In this document: positions 15,964 to 24,121 of the stretch, piece by piece
Layout of the letters: every line of letters begins with the position of its first letter
Numbering within the stretch: the first letter of the stretch is position 1
Source: Bryobacterales bacterium
GTDB taxonomy: Bacteria; Acidobacteriota; Terriglobia; Bryobacterales; Bryobacteraceae
Assembly (NCBI GenBank): GCA_003162425.1
Contig: PMOK01000167.1
Span: 24,585 to 58,859, forward strand
Direction of reading: 5' to 3'
Length of the DNA stretch: 34,275 bases
The notes under the pieces: generated by a model
Databases searched by the model: none
Told to the model about the DNA's origin: nothing
The model's input: only the letters and a program-made list of their open reading frames with translations
Program-made: the position numbers and the translations under genes

Positions 15964-16878
15964 ATGGCAACTGAACTTCAGAATCTTTCGAACGAACTAG
16001 CCGGCGCGGTGGAACGCACCGCGGCTGGAGTGGTGGCTGTACACGCCCGGCCACGCATCAATTCGAGCGGCATCGTCTGGCGGCAGAACCTTATCCTGAC
16101 GTCGAGTGAAGGCGTCCGATTTGAAGAGGGCATCAAAATTGTTTTCGCGGATGGCCGGCGCGCCGAAGCCCGGCTGCGCGGTAGCGATCCTGGCACCGAC
16201 CTGGCTCTGCTGGAGACCGACACTGGCAACATCCAGCCATTCGAGTTTGCCTCCGACGACCATCTGAAGACCGGCCAGTTAGTGCTGGCCGTGGGACGGA
16301 CCGCCGCTACCGGACCCATCGCGTCCTTCGGAATTATCAGCGGTGTATCCGGCGAATGGAAATCATGGCGCAGCGGCAAGCTCGACCCCTTTGTGCGGCT
16401 CGATCTTTTCGTGTACCCCACGTCATCGGGCGGCGCCGCCGTGGATTCGAGCGGCGGTCTCATCGGCCTGGTCTCAACCGGCCTATCGCGCACTTCCGTG
16501 CTTGCGGTAACGCGCAGAACTGTGGATCGCGTCGCGCAGAAGCTGCTTGACCATGGATATGTAGGCCGCGGTTTTCTGGGCGTCGCGTTGCAGCCCGTCG
16601 CGCTCCCACGAGACCTGAAGGAGAAACTAAACCTTGATCAAGATACCGCAATCATGCTGCTTGGAATCGAGCCCAATGGCCCGGCTGCATCGGCCGGCCT
16701 CCTTATGGGCGACATACTGCTTCAGGCGGGCTCCAGCGTTATTTCCGATGCGGAAACACTGGCCGCGTTGCTCGACCATGCAACCATCGGTGAGAGCTTG
16801 AATTTTCGCGTGCTGCGTGCCGGAACCGTTCTGGAAGTGAAAGTCCGCGTAGGGGAACGGCCGAGAAAGGGGAAGTAA
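15964..16878 (+). CDS. HtrA-like trypsin/PDZ protein lacking the catalytic histidine (pseudoprotease)
   Basis: This 304-residue protein has a trypsin-like fold (about 18-195) and a C-terminal PDZ domain (about 200-298; GRGFLGVALQPV to GDILLQAGSSVI). Comparison with the next gene shows that the usual LTNAHVV is LTSSEGV here, so Glu49 replaces the catalytic His. Asp79 (GTDLALL) and Ser155 (PTSSGGAAV) remain. Proteolysis is therefore unlikely, and it may act as a binding or regulatory partner. No signal peptide or membrane segment is seen, so it should be cytoplasmic. The start is uncertain: ATG 15964 suits the domain, but its ribosome site is weak, and ATGs at 15931 and 15805 are in frame. Confidence 0.8.
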   Translation: MATELQNLSNELAGAVERTAAGVVAVHARPRINSSGIVWRQNLILTSSEGVRFEEGIKIVFADGRRAEARLRGSDPGTDLALLETDTGNIQPFEFASDDHLKTGQLVLAVGRTAATGPIASFGIISGVSGEWKSWRSGKLDPFVRLDLFVYPTSSGGAAVDSSGGLIGLVSTGLSRTSVLAVTRRTVDRVAQKLLDHGYVGRGFLGVALQPVALPRDLKEKLNLDQDTAIMLLGIEPNGPAASAGLLMGDILLQAGSSVISDAETLAALLDHATIGESLNFRVLRAGTVLEVKVRVGERPRKGK

Positions 16879-16879
16879 A

Positions 16880-17731
16880 ATGTTGGGCGATGCCTTTGGT
16901 GAGGTTACCGAGAGGCTCCGGCGCATCACAGTGCAGGTGCTCGCGGGCGGGGGGAGCCGCGGGTCCGGTGTGGTTTGGAGCGAGGACGGACAGGTGGTAA
17001 CGAACGCGCATGTCGTACAGGAAAGCCGGGTTCAAGTGGAGCTTTGGAATGGCCGCCGGCTCGCGGCTCGGGTTCGAAAGACGGACCGCCGTCGAGATCT
17101 CGCGTCATTGCAAGTGGATGCTGACGGCCTGGCCAGCGCCATCCCCGGCGACTCCGATGCCTTGCGTCCCGGTGAACTTGTAATTGCGGTAGGCAGCCCT
17201 TACGGCTTCATCGGTGCGGTGAGCACCGGCGTTATTCACAGCGTGGGCGCATTGGCCGGCATCGCGGCGCGGCTGTGGGTGGTGAGCGACGTTCGATTGG
17301 CGCCCGGTAATTCAGGCGGTCCGCTGGCCAACGCGCAAGGCCAGATAGTGGGACTCAATACAATGATTGCCGGAGGGCTCGCGTTAGCCATTCCTTCCGG
17401 GTCCGTGGCGCATTTTTTCGCCAGAACGGCTGGCAGCCAGGCGTACCTTGGCGTGACGGCACGGCCGGTGCAGTTGGCTTGGGGCGCGCGACGCGTTGGA
17501 TTTCTAGTTCTGGAGATCGCTCCTCAGTCGCCCGCTGAGCGAGCTTCGCTGCTTCCCGGCGATCTGCTGGTGGGCGCCGCAGGCCGGCCGTTCCGTTCCG
17601 CCGAAGATCTGGAAGGCGCGCTCCATTCCAATCACGGCGGGCAACTGGAAATCGAGTTTCGCCGGGGATCGAGCCAACAGATTCGGAAAGTAGTGGCGCA
17701 AGTCGCCGTGGAAGCGGTAAGGGCGGCGTGA
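16880..17731 (+). CDS. HtrA-like serine protease with PDZ domain, intact triad
   Basis: This is a 283-residue S1C-type protease with a complete triad: His44 (VTNAHVVQES), Asp73 (RRRDLASLQ) and Ser145 (APGNSGGPLANAQG). GSGVVWSEDGQ and AVGSPYGFIGAVSTGVI are typical of the fold. A PDZ domain follows (about 188-275; YLGVTARPVQ, GDLLVGAAGRPF). There is no signal peptide or membrane anchor, which is unusual because most HtrA proteins act in the periplasm; a cytoplasmic role is suggested. ATG 16880 follows the previous stop by one base and has AGGGGAAG upstream. Its stop overlaps the next start (GTGA), so the three genes form one operon. Confidence 0.88.
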   Translation: MLGDAFGEVTERLRRITVQVLAGGGSRGSGVVWSEDGQVVTNAHVVQESRVQVELWNGRRLAARVRKTDRRRDLASLQVDADGLASAIPGDSDALRPGELVIAVGSPYGFIGAVSTGVIHSVGALAGIAARLWVVSDVRLAPGNSGGPLANAQGQIVGLNTMIAGGLALAIPSGSVAHFFARTAGSQAYLGVTARPVQLAWGARRVGFLVLEIAPQSPAERASLLPGDLLVGAAGRPFRSAEDLEGALHSNHGGQLEIEFRRGSSQQIRKVVAQVAVEAVRAA

Positions 17732-18318
17732 TTCGCGTTGTGGTGGCGGCGCGATCGAGCGTGGTGCGAGCCGGGCTTGAAAGCGTCGTCCGATCCAGTT
17801 CGTCCCTCGAGTTGGCAGGCGCCCTGGATTGGGCGCTGATCAACTCAGCCGAGTTCGAGGCCGATGTGCTGCTGATGGATCCCGGAGACGTGCTGCCGGA
17901 ACAATCGTCCCAGCCTGCGGTGCTTCTGCTTGATACTTCGGATGCGGCGCTCGTAAGCGCTGCGCTACGCTCCGGGATTCGCGGCGTGATTTCGCGGGAA
18001 GCAACCTCGGAAGAAATCGAGAGCGCGATTCAAGCCGTCCACGCGGGCTTGGTCGCTATCACGGCTGGATCGCTCACGGAGCTTCTAAGGGATGTCCGCC
18101 CGGCTGGCGACGCACTCGCCGAACCTCTGAGCGATCGCGAGCTGGAAGTGCTGAACCTGATCGCCGAAGGACAGAGCAACAAGCTGATCGCTCATAGCCT
18201 CGGGATCTCCGAGCACACCGTCAAGACCCACGTAGCGTCGATCCTCGCGAAACTCGGCGCCGGGAGCCGGACGGAAGCTGTTTCGCAAGCCATCCGCCGC
18301 GGGCTAGTGATGTTATAG
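17728..18318 (+). CDS. LuxR/NarL-type regulator with degenerate receiver domain
   Basis: The C-terminal domain (about 132-194; PLSDRELEVLNLIAEGQSNK, then GISEHTVKTHVASILAKLGA) is a canonical LuxR helix-turn-helix. The N-terminal 1-118 has the receiver fold (IRVVVAARSSVVRAGLESVV, ADVLLMDPG, AALRSGIRGVISREAT), but the acidic pair that binds Mg is replaced by Ala-Arg at 7-8 and the conserved Lys by Arg90. Asp51 stands at the phosphorylation position. Such atypical receivers usually do not respond to phosphorylation. The protein may instead be controlled by the two protease-like partners encoded upstream (inference). It starts at GTG 17728, overlapping the protease stop. A REPIN-like repeat follows. 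Confidence 0.87.
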   Translation: MIRVVVAARSSVVRAGLESVVRSSSSLELAGALDWALINSAEFEADVLLMDPGDVLPEQSSQPAVLLLDTSDAALVSAALRSGIRGVISREATSEEIESAIQAVHAGLVAITAGSLTELLRDVRPAGDALAEPLSDRELEVLNLIAEGQSNKLIAHSLGISEHTVKTHVASILAKLGAGSRTEAVSQAIRRGLVML

Positions 18319-18326
18319 GTCCAACA

Positions 18327-18411
18327 GTCCCCTTGCTCACGCGCGGGGCTACCCTACCGGCCATTCGTGTCAATTGTTCAGCGACGTAGCCCCGCGCGTC
18401 AGCAAGGGGAC
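18327..18411. repeat. REPIN-like inverted repeat, copy 1
   Basis: Two 26-nt arms (18327-18352 and 18386-18411) are inverted with one mismatch around a 33-nt loop. The left arm begins GTCCCCTTGCTCACG and the right arm ends CAGCAAGGGGAC. It lies in the gap after the LuxR-type gene. The other copies are at 22396-22477 and 25266-25370. Confidence 0.8.
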
Positions 18412-18455
18412 AAAGCTTTCCAAGAACACTCCCGGAAGCCTGCCGATAAGTCAAC

Positions 18456-21400
18456 ATGATGGACTTCGAGGAGCATTTCCGCTCGGTCTTCGAACACGCA
18501 CCATTCAGTATGTGCGTGAGCGGTTTGGATGGGCGGGTCACGCAGACGAATGCGGCCTTTTGCCGGATGCTGGGTTATTCCGAACAGGAAATGCTGGGCC
18601 GTTTCTGGGAGGAACTGATCCATCCCGATGATCGGGAGCTCACCGAATTTTTCGAGCTTACGGACGGGTGCTCGGAAGTGGAACAACGCTTCCTGCACCG
18701 TGGTGGAGCGGTGGTCTGGACTCGGACCAAGATCTTTGTGGTACGTGCGGACTGCGGCGCCTCCGTAGGTCATGTGATCTATTTGGAAGACATCACGGAG
18801 CGCCAGCACGCCGACGAGGCTGCGCGCGAGAGTGAAGATCGCTTCCGCGTCATGGCCGACGCTTGTCCGACCATAATGTGGGTGACTAACACAGACGGCG
18901 GGAAAGAGTTCGTCAACCGAACCTACCGGGAATTCTTCGGGACAACGCTCGAACAGGTGGACGGAGACAAATGGCACTTGCTGCTTCACCCGGACGACGC
19001 GCCGGCTTATCTCGGTGCGCTTGAGCGCGCGGTAGCGGAACGTAAACCTTTCCGGGCCGAAACGCGCGTCCGTCGTGCCGATGGCGAGTGGCGATTGCTG
19101 GGCTCCTACGCAGAGCCGCGCTTATCGCCGAGTGGTGAATTCCTGGGACTGGTCGGCCTGAGCGCCGACATCACGGACCGCAAGCAGGCCGAGCAAGCGC
19201 GCGAATTTCAACATTCTCTGATCCGCGCCATACTTGAGGCGTCGCTCGACGGAATTCTTGTCGTGAGCGATGCCAGTGTTGTTTTATCGCACAACCAGAA
19301 GTTTTTAGATATTTGGCAGATCCCCCCGGCTGTTACCTCTAGTGGCACGGATCGACCACTCCTGGCAAACAGCGCCAGACTCGTGAAAGACCCGGAGGCG
19401 TTCATAAAGCGCGTCCGAGAACTATACGACGATCCAACTGCGAACGACCATTGCGAAATTGAGTTAAAGGACGGTCGAACACTCGAGCGCTATTCCACCG
19501 GCCTGGGTCGGGACGAAGGACAGCGGGGACGCGTTTGGTTCTTTCGAGATATCACAAAGCGCAAGCAAGCCGAGGACGCCCTGCGAAGCAGCGAAGAGAA
19601 GTTTCGCCAGTTGGCGGAAAACATCCGAGAAGTGTTTTTTATCTTGACCCCGACGGGCGACGAGACCGTCTATATCAGCCCTGCCTATGAACAGGTTTGG
19701 GGCCGGAGCTGCGAAAGCGTTTATCGGGATCCCATGTCATGGCAGGAGGCCATCCATCCCGATGATGTGGACCGGGCCCGTGTACTAATCGCAATGCAAC
19801 AGCGGGGTGAACTCGTCGAGGCAGAATACCGCATTCTAACGCCGAACGGACAGGAGAAACATATCCGAACCAAAACGTCCCCCATTCGCGACCAGGCGGG
19901 GCAACTGATTCGAATCGTCGGAATTGCGGAGGATATAACCGAGCGAAAACATTCCGAGGAGGAGCTGATTCACGCCTGGGAGGGAGCGGACGCTGCCAAC
20001 CAGGCCAAGAGCCGTTTTCTGGCCAACATGAGTCACGAGATCCGCACGCCGATGAACGGCGTACCTGGCATGGTCCAATTGTTACTCGGAACAGAGCTCA
20101 CTCCCGAGCAACGGCGATACGCCACTGTGGCCCTGACTAGCGGACGGGCTATGCTGGCTCTCATCGCCGATATCCTGGACTTTTCTAAGATCGAGGCGCG
20201 CAAGATCACCCTCGAGAAACGCCGCTTCGACCTGCGCCAGACGGTGGAAGAGGTCGTCCAGCTTCTCAGTGTCCAGGCCATTGCTAAGGGGCTTCATTTC
20301 CAGTCACGCGTGGCGCCTGAAGTTCCACAGTTCCTGAATGGCGATGCCTCCCGCTTGCGCCAGATATTGACCAATCTCGTCGCCAATGCCATTAAGTTCA
20401 CCGAGCGCGGAGAAGTATCGCTCGATGCGGCACTTGATGGTAAGGCTGCTCGCATGGCAACGGTGCGTTTCACCATAACCGATACGGGAATTGGGATACG
20501 GCCGGATCGATCCGCGGCGCTATTCTCGCCCTTCGTTCAGGCAGACGAATCCACCACACGGAAGTACGGCGGCACGGGGCTAGGACTGGCTATCTCGAAG
20601 CAACTGGCCGAGTTAATGGGGGGAAGCATCGGCGTCGAAAGCCGCGAAGGGCGGGGTTCGAGCTTCTGGTTCACAGCGGTTTTCAAACTGGCCGCTCCCA
20701 ACCAGCAGCTAGGTGCGAGCGAGCCACGGGATCAGCGCCTTAGCGCGCCGGCCAGCCCCACGCGCGCGGTCAGCGGGGCGCGAATCCTTTTGGCGGAAGA
20801 TAATGCCACCAACCGGGACGTGGGTCTTGCGCAACTTCAGAAGCTCGGATACAAGGCCACCGCAGTAACCAATGGCGCCCAGGCCCTCCAAGCGGTGATC
20901 GAAGGGAATTTCGACCTGGTTCTGATGGACTGCGAGATGCCGGTGATGGACGGCTTCGAGGCAACGCGTCGGATCCGAGCTTCCATTCATCCGGCTATTC
21001 CAATCATCGCCGTTACGGCCGACGCGATGCCGGCCGATCGGGATCGATGCCTTCGCGAGGGGATGAACGACTATATCTCGAAACCGGTGGAACTCGATCG
21101 GCTTGAGGAGGTGCTTGCCAAGTGGCTAGCGGCGTCCGGCCCTGCTGACGCCGTACGGGTTCACGGCCAGCACACAGTCTTCGATGTGGAGGGTCTGCTG
21201 CGGCGCTTGAGGGGAGATCGGGAACTGGCCAGCATCACGCTCAAAGGGTTTCTGCACGATGTTCCCTCGCAATTGAACAATTTGCGTATGCGGCTGGATG
21301 AATCCGACGCCCGTGGCCTTCGCTTGCAGGCTCATGCGCTTAAAGGAGCGGCGGCTACGGTTGCGGCGGAAGGCCTGCGCGCGATCGCGCTCGAAATGGA

Positions 21401-21548
21401 ACGGACCGCGGCTTCGGGCGATTTCGAACCTTGCGGCGAGCTGCTTCCCCGCGCGATCGAGGAATTCGCGCGATTCAGGACCACTCTCGAGCGGGCCGGA
21501 TGGGTCGGCTCCAGTGACAACACTGCCGTTGAGGAGAACAAGCAATGA
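18456..21548 (+). CDS. Hybrid sensor histidine kinase: four PAS, HisKA, HATPase, receiver, Hpt
   Basis: This 1030-residue protein has no membrane segment, so it is a cytoplasmic sensor. Four PAS/PAC modules come first (about 5-117, 125-247, 253-373 and 380-500), each ending in a DITERK-like motif; ligands are unknown. HisKA follows with His527 in NMSHEIRTPMNG, then the ATPase domain with LTNLVANAIKFTE, DTGIGI and GGTGLGLAISKQL, then a receiver with Asp825 (DLVLMDCEMPVMDG) and Lys876, and an Hpt domain with His960 (LQAHALKGAAAT). The protein therefore holds a full His-Asp-His relay. Its stop overlaps the start of an Hpt-receiver gene (ATGA). ATG 18456 or the next codon is the start; no strong ribosome site is seen. 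Confidence 0.94.
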   Translation: MMDFEEHFRSVFEHAPFSMCVSGLDGRVTQTNAAFCRMLGYSEQEMLGRFWEELIHPDDRELTEFFELTDGCSEVEQRFLHRGGAVVWTRTKIFVVRADCGASVGHVIYLEDITERQHADEAARESEDRFRVMADACPTIMWVTNTDGGKEFVNRTYREFFGTTLEQVDGDKWHLLLHPDDAPAYLGALERAVAERKPFRAETRVRRADGEWRLLGSYAEPRLSPSGEFLGLVGLSADITDRKQAEQAREFQHSLIRAILEASLDGILVVSDASVVLSHNQKFLDIWQIPPAVTSSGTDRPLLANSARLVKDPEAFIKRVRELYDDPTANDHCEIELKDGRTLERYSTGLGRDEGQRGRVWFFRDITKRKQAEDALRSSEEKFRQLAENIREVFFILTPTGDETVYISPAYEQVWGRSCESVYRDPMSWQEAIHPDDVDRARVLIAMQQRGELVEAEYRILTPNGQEKHIRTKTSPIRDQAGQLIRIVGIAEDITERKHSEEELIHAWEGADAANQAKSRFLANMSHEIRTPMNGVPGMVQLLLGTELTPEQRRYATVALTSGRAMLALIADILDFSKIEARKITLEKRRFDLRQTVEEVVQLLSVQAIAKGLHFQSRVAPEVPQFLNGDASRLRQILTNLVANAIKFTERGEVSLDAALDGKAARMATVRFTITDTGIGIRPDRSAALFSPFVQADESTTRKYGGTGLGLAISKQLAELMGGSIGVESREGRGSSFWFTAVFKLAAPNQQLGASEPRDQRLSAPASPTRAVSGARILLAEDNATNRDVGLAQLQKLGYKATAVTNGAQALQAVIEGNFDLVLMDCEMPVMDGFEATRRIRASIHPAIPIIAVTADAMPADRDRCLREGMNDYISKPVELDRLEEVLAKWLAASGPADAVRVHGQHTVFDVEGLLRRLRGDRELASITLKGFLHDVPSQLNNLRMRLDESDARGLRLQAHALKGAAATVAAEGLRAIALEMERTAASGDFEPCGELLPRAIEEFARFRTTLERAGWVGSSDNTAVEENKQ

Positions 21549-22387
21549 TCAATCTTGACGACGAACTGGCTAAGGACTATCTGGCCGAGTGCGTCGAGCA
21601 CTTGGGCGCCATTGAGACGGACCTTCTGGTCATCGAAAAGAGCGGCGCCGCCATCGATGGGGAACTGGTAAATGGTGTCTTTCGGGCCGTGCATTCCATC
21701 AAAGGCGGAGCTGGTTATTTTGAGCTGGTGAAGGTCCGTGAGCTTGCGCACCAGTTGGAAGACGTGCTGGCTCTCATCCGCTCCCGCAAAATGGTTCCCA
21801 CGCCGGACCGTGTGCGCGTTATGCTGCGCGCCGCTGACCGCCTACGCGAACTGGTCCAGAACGCCGCCGAAAGCAACCAGGCTGACATCGCCGATATCCT
21901 GTCCGCACTTGGCTGGTTACTCGCGCATCACCAGCACGCCGCGGCAAAAAGCAGCCCTTCCGCCAATGAGGTGCACCCCAGCCCCAAGCAAGTGCGGGTG
22001 CTTCTGGTGGAGGACGACTTTGCCAGCCGCCTTTTGCTGCAGACCTTCCTCTCCCGTTATGGTGAATGTCACGTTGCAGTGAACGGCAAGGAAGCAGTGG
22101 AAGCGGTTCGCCTGGCCTTGGAGCAAGGACAGAAATATGATTTGATCTGCATGGACATCATGATGCCCGAAATGGATGGACGCGAAGCGGTTCGGCAAGT
22201 GCGGGTTCTGGAAGAATCGCGCGGCATCCTCTCCAGCTCCGGCGCGAAGATCATCATGACAACAGCAGTGGAAGACATCAAAGAAGTGATCCAATGCTTC
22301 CAGGAACTCTGCGACGCATACCTCATGAAGCCCATCGATCTGGGCCAATTGTTGAGCCTGATGAAGTGCTATCAACTGGTCGCGTAG
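21545..22387 (+). CDS. Hpt-receiver phosphorelay protein
   Basis: This is a 280-residue, two-domain protein. An N-terminal CheA-type Hpt domain (about 5-110) has His50 in FRAVHSIKGGAGYF. After a linker, a receiver (about 150-278) has Asp157-Asp158 (LLVEDDFASR), phosphoacceptor Asp204 (DLICMDIMMPEMDGREA), Thr240 and Lys262 (YLMKPID). It has no DNA-binding or enzymatic output. It is translated directly after the hybrid kinase (ATGA overlap) and probably takes phosphate from it or competes with the internal Hpt. The order Hpt then receiver is uncommon next to a kinase that already has both, so it may act as a branching point or phosphate sink (inference). Confidence 0.92.
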   Translation: MINLDDELAKDYLAECVEHLGAIETDLLVIEKSGAAIDGELVNGVFRAVHSIKGGAGYFELVKVRELAHQLEDVLALIRSRKMVPTPDRVRVMLRAADRLRELVQNAAESNQADIADILSALGWLLAHHQHAAAKSSPSANEVHPSPKQVRVLLVEDDFASRLLLQTFLSRYGECHVAVNGKEAVEAVRLALEQGQKYDLICMDIMMPEMDGREAVRQVRVLEESRGILSSSGAKIIMTTAVEDIKEVIQCFQELCDAYLMKPIDLGQLLSLMKCYQLVA

Positions 22388-22395
22388 CGCACTTC

Positions 22396-22477
22396 GTCCC
22401 CTTGCTTACGCGCGGGGCTACAAACCGGCCTGCGATCGGAACGTTTGGCTTTTAGCCCCGCACGTGAGTAAGGGGAC
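22396..22477. repeat. REPIN-like inverted repeat, copy 2
   Basis: Arms 22396-22420 (GTCCCCTTGCTTACG...) and 22453-22477 are inverted with three mismatches around a 32-nt loop. It lies 8 nt after the Hpt-receiver stop and before the ThuA-like gene, in a gap between co-directional genes. Confidence 0.8.
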
Positions 22478-22510
22478 AAATTGTTTAGGCAGTGCGAAGA
22501 TAGAGAGACG

Positions 22511-23317
22511 TTGATCAAACGAATCTATCTCGTACTGCTCTGGATCGCGATAGTCCCGCCCTCGGGTACGCACGCGGCTCCCGCGAAGAAGAGGCTGCTA
22601 GCCATTGGCGAAGAAAAAGGATACCGGCATGAATCGGTCTCACACGCACTCGCGACCATTGAACGTCTGGGCCGGGAATCCGGATTGTGGGACACCACCA
22701 TTCGAACCGACACCGAAGCCCTGACCAAAAAAAAGCTGGAGTACAACGCCAAGAACCTGAATGATTTCGACGCCGTTCTTTTCTACACGGGGGGCACGCT
22801 CGAAATGGACGATCAGAAGAAAGCCGATTTTCTATCATTCGTCCATGACGACGGCAAGGGCTTCATCGGCATACACAGCGCCGCCATCACGTTTACGGAC
22901 TGGCCGGAATACGGCGACATGATCGGCGGATATTACGATGAGCATCCCTGGGGGACTTTTGACGCGCCGATCCTGGTGGAAGATCCCTCATTCCCTGGCA
23001 TGCGGCAATGGCCCTCTGCCTTCGTGTTTAAGGACGAGATCTACCAGATCAGGAATTTCTCGCGCGATAAGGTGCGCGTGCTGATGCGGCTGGATGCGAA
23101 CAAGCTGGATCTTTCGAACCCGCGCGTCCATCGCAAGGATCGGGATTTTGCGGTAACGTGGGCCAAGATGTACGGCAAGGGCCGCGTGTATTATTCCACG
23201 CTCGGGCACCCCGTCGAGAATTGGGATCGGCCGGAAATGCAGACCATGTACCTGGAAGCAATCAAGTGGGTGATGGGTCTGGTGGATGCCGACGTCACCC
23301 CGCGCCCCGCGCCGTAA
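22511..23317 (+). CDS. ThuA-like domain protein, exported
   Basis: The protein has about 268 residues and a Sec-type signal (LIKRIYLVLLWIAIVPPSG). It then shows the ThuA/trehalose-utilization fold, a class I glutamine-amidotransferase-like domain: RLLAIGEEKGYRHESV, FDAVLFYTGGTLEMDD, GFIGIHSAAITFTDWPEYGD, MIGGYYDEHPWG, FAVTWAKMYGKGRVYYSTLG. The family occurs widely in sugar-use loci, but its reaction is not settled. TTG 22511 is preferred because GAGAGA lies just upstream and it begins the signal peptide; TTG 22481 is possible. A sugar isomerase-like protein and a thioredoxin-like protein follow at close spacing, suggesting an exported carbohydrate-processing operon. Confidence 0.86.
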   Translation: MIKRIYLVLLWIAIVPPSGTHAAPAKKRLLAIGEEKGYRHESVSHALATIERLGRESGLWDTTIRTDTEALTKKKLEYNAKNLNDFDAVLFYTGGTLEMDDQKKADFLSFVHDDGKGFIGIHSAAITFTDWPEYGDMIGGYYDEHPWGTFDAPILVEDPSFPGMRQWPSAFVFKDEIYQIRNFSRDKVRVLMRLDANKLDLSNPRVHRKDRDFAVTWAKMYGKGRVYYSTLGHPVENWDRPEMQTMYLEAIKWVMGLVDADVTPRPAP

Positions 23318-23323
23318 CGGAAT

Positions 23324-24121
23324 ATGTTGACACGCAGAACATTCGTCCGAACTATCGCGGCTGGAATCGGTGCCACGGGAGCAACTGCGCTGGCCGCCCC
23401 TCGGTTGAGAATCGGAATCGGTACCTACACCTATCACAGCTATTCTCTAGATGACATGATCGCCAGGCTCACTGCGCTGCACATCACGGAGATCGAAATG
23501 TCGCGCGGCGAGTTCATGTTGATGAAGCCGCCCACCGATGAAATGTGCCAGGCTGCAAAACGCAAATTCGACCAACGTGGGATTCGTTGCGTCTCGTACT
23601 ATACAGCTACCATCAAGAATGATCAGGATCTGGATTATGCCGTGCGTTTCGCCGCCTTGTTGGGCTCGCGGAATATTTCAGGCGACGCGACGGGCGACAT
23701 GTTAGAGAAAATCGACGTGCGCTTCTCGCGCGAGGGCCTGACGTTCGGAATTCACAACCATTACTTCAAGCAGAAATTTGCTTATGAGAGCCCGGAGGAC
23801 GTGCTAAAAGCGCTAGCCGGCCGATCGAAAACGATGGGCGCCACGCTGGATATCGGGCACATCGCTTCCTGCGGGTACGACAGCGTCGATGCAGTCCGGA
23901 AGTTGGCGCCCTATCTGAAAATGGTGCATTTGAAAGATGTGGCGGCATCGGGCGGGGAAGACAATGTTTTGCTGGGTCAGGGCATCGCCAAGATTCCGGC
24001 GGTCATGGAGGAACTGCACAAAGTGTCCTATCGCGGGCTTTGTGCCATCGAGTACGAAAAGGAAGGCGATATCGACTCGGACGTCGCGCGAGAAGTGGAG
24101 TTCGCCCGCAAACTGGCATGA
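23324..24121 (+). CDS. Tat-exported sugar phosphate isomerase/epimerase-like TIM barrel
   Basis: A 265-residue protein of the AP endonuclease 2 / xylose isomerase-like TIM-barrel family. The N-terminus has a twin-arginine signal (TRRTFVRTIAAGIGATG, cleavage probable after ALAA). Barrel and metal-site motifs are IGTYTYHSYS, EIEMSRGEF, FGIHNHYF, ATLDIGHIASCGYD, YLKMVHLKDV and LCAIEYEKEGD. These supply the usual Glu/Asp/His ligands for a divalent metal. The substrate is unknown, and the paired ThuA-like gene 6 nt upstream supports a carbohydrate role. Tat export implies the protein folds, perhaps with metal, before translocation. The stop overlaps the start of the next gene (ATGATGA). Confidence 0.88.
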   Translation: MLTRRTFVRTIAAGIGATGATALAAPRLRIGIGTYTYHSYSLDDMIARLTALHITEIEMSRGEFMLMKPPTDEMCQAAKRKFDQRGIRCVSYYTATIKNDQDLDYAVRFAALLGSRNISGDATGDMLEKIDVRFSREGLTFGIHNHYFKQKFAYESPEDVLKALAGRSKTMGATLDIGHIASCGYDSVDAVRKLAPYLKMVHLKDVAASGGEDNVLLGQGIAKIPAVMEELHKVSYRGLCAIEYEKEGDIDSDVAREVEFARKLA

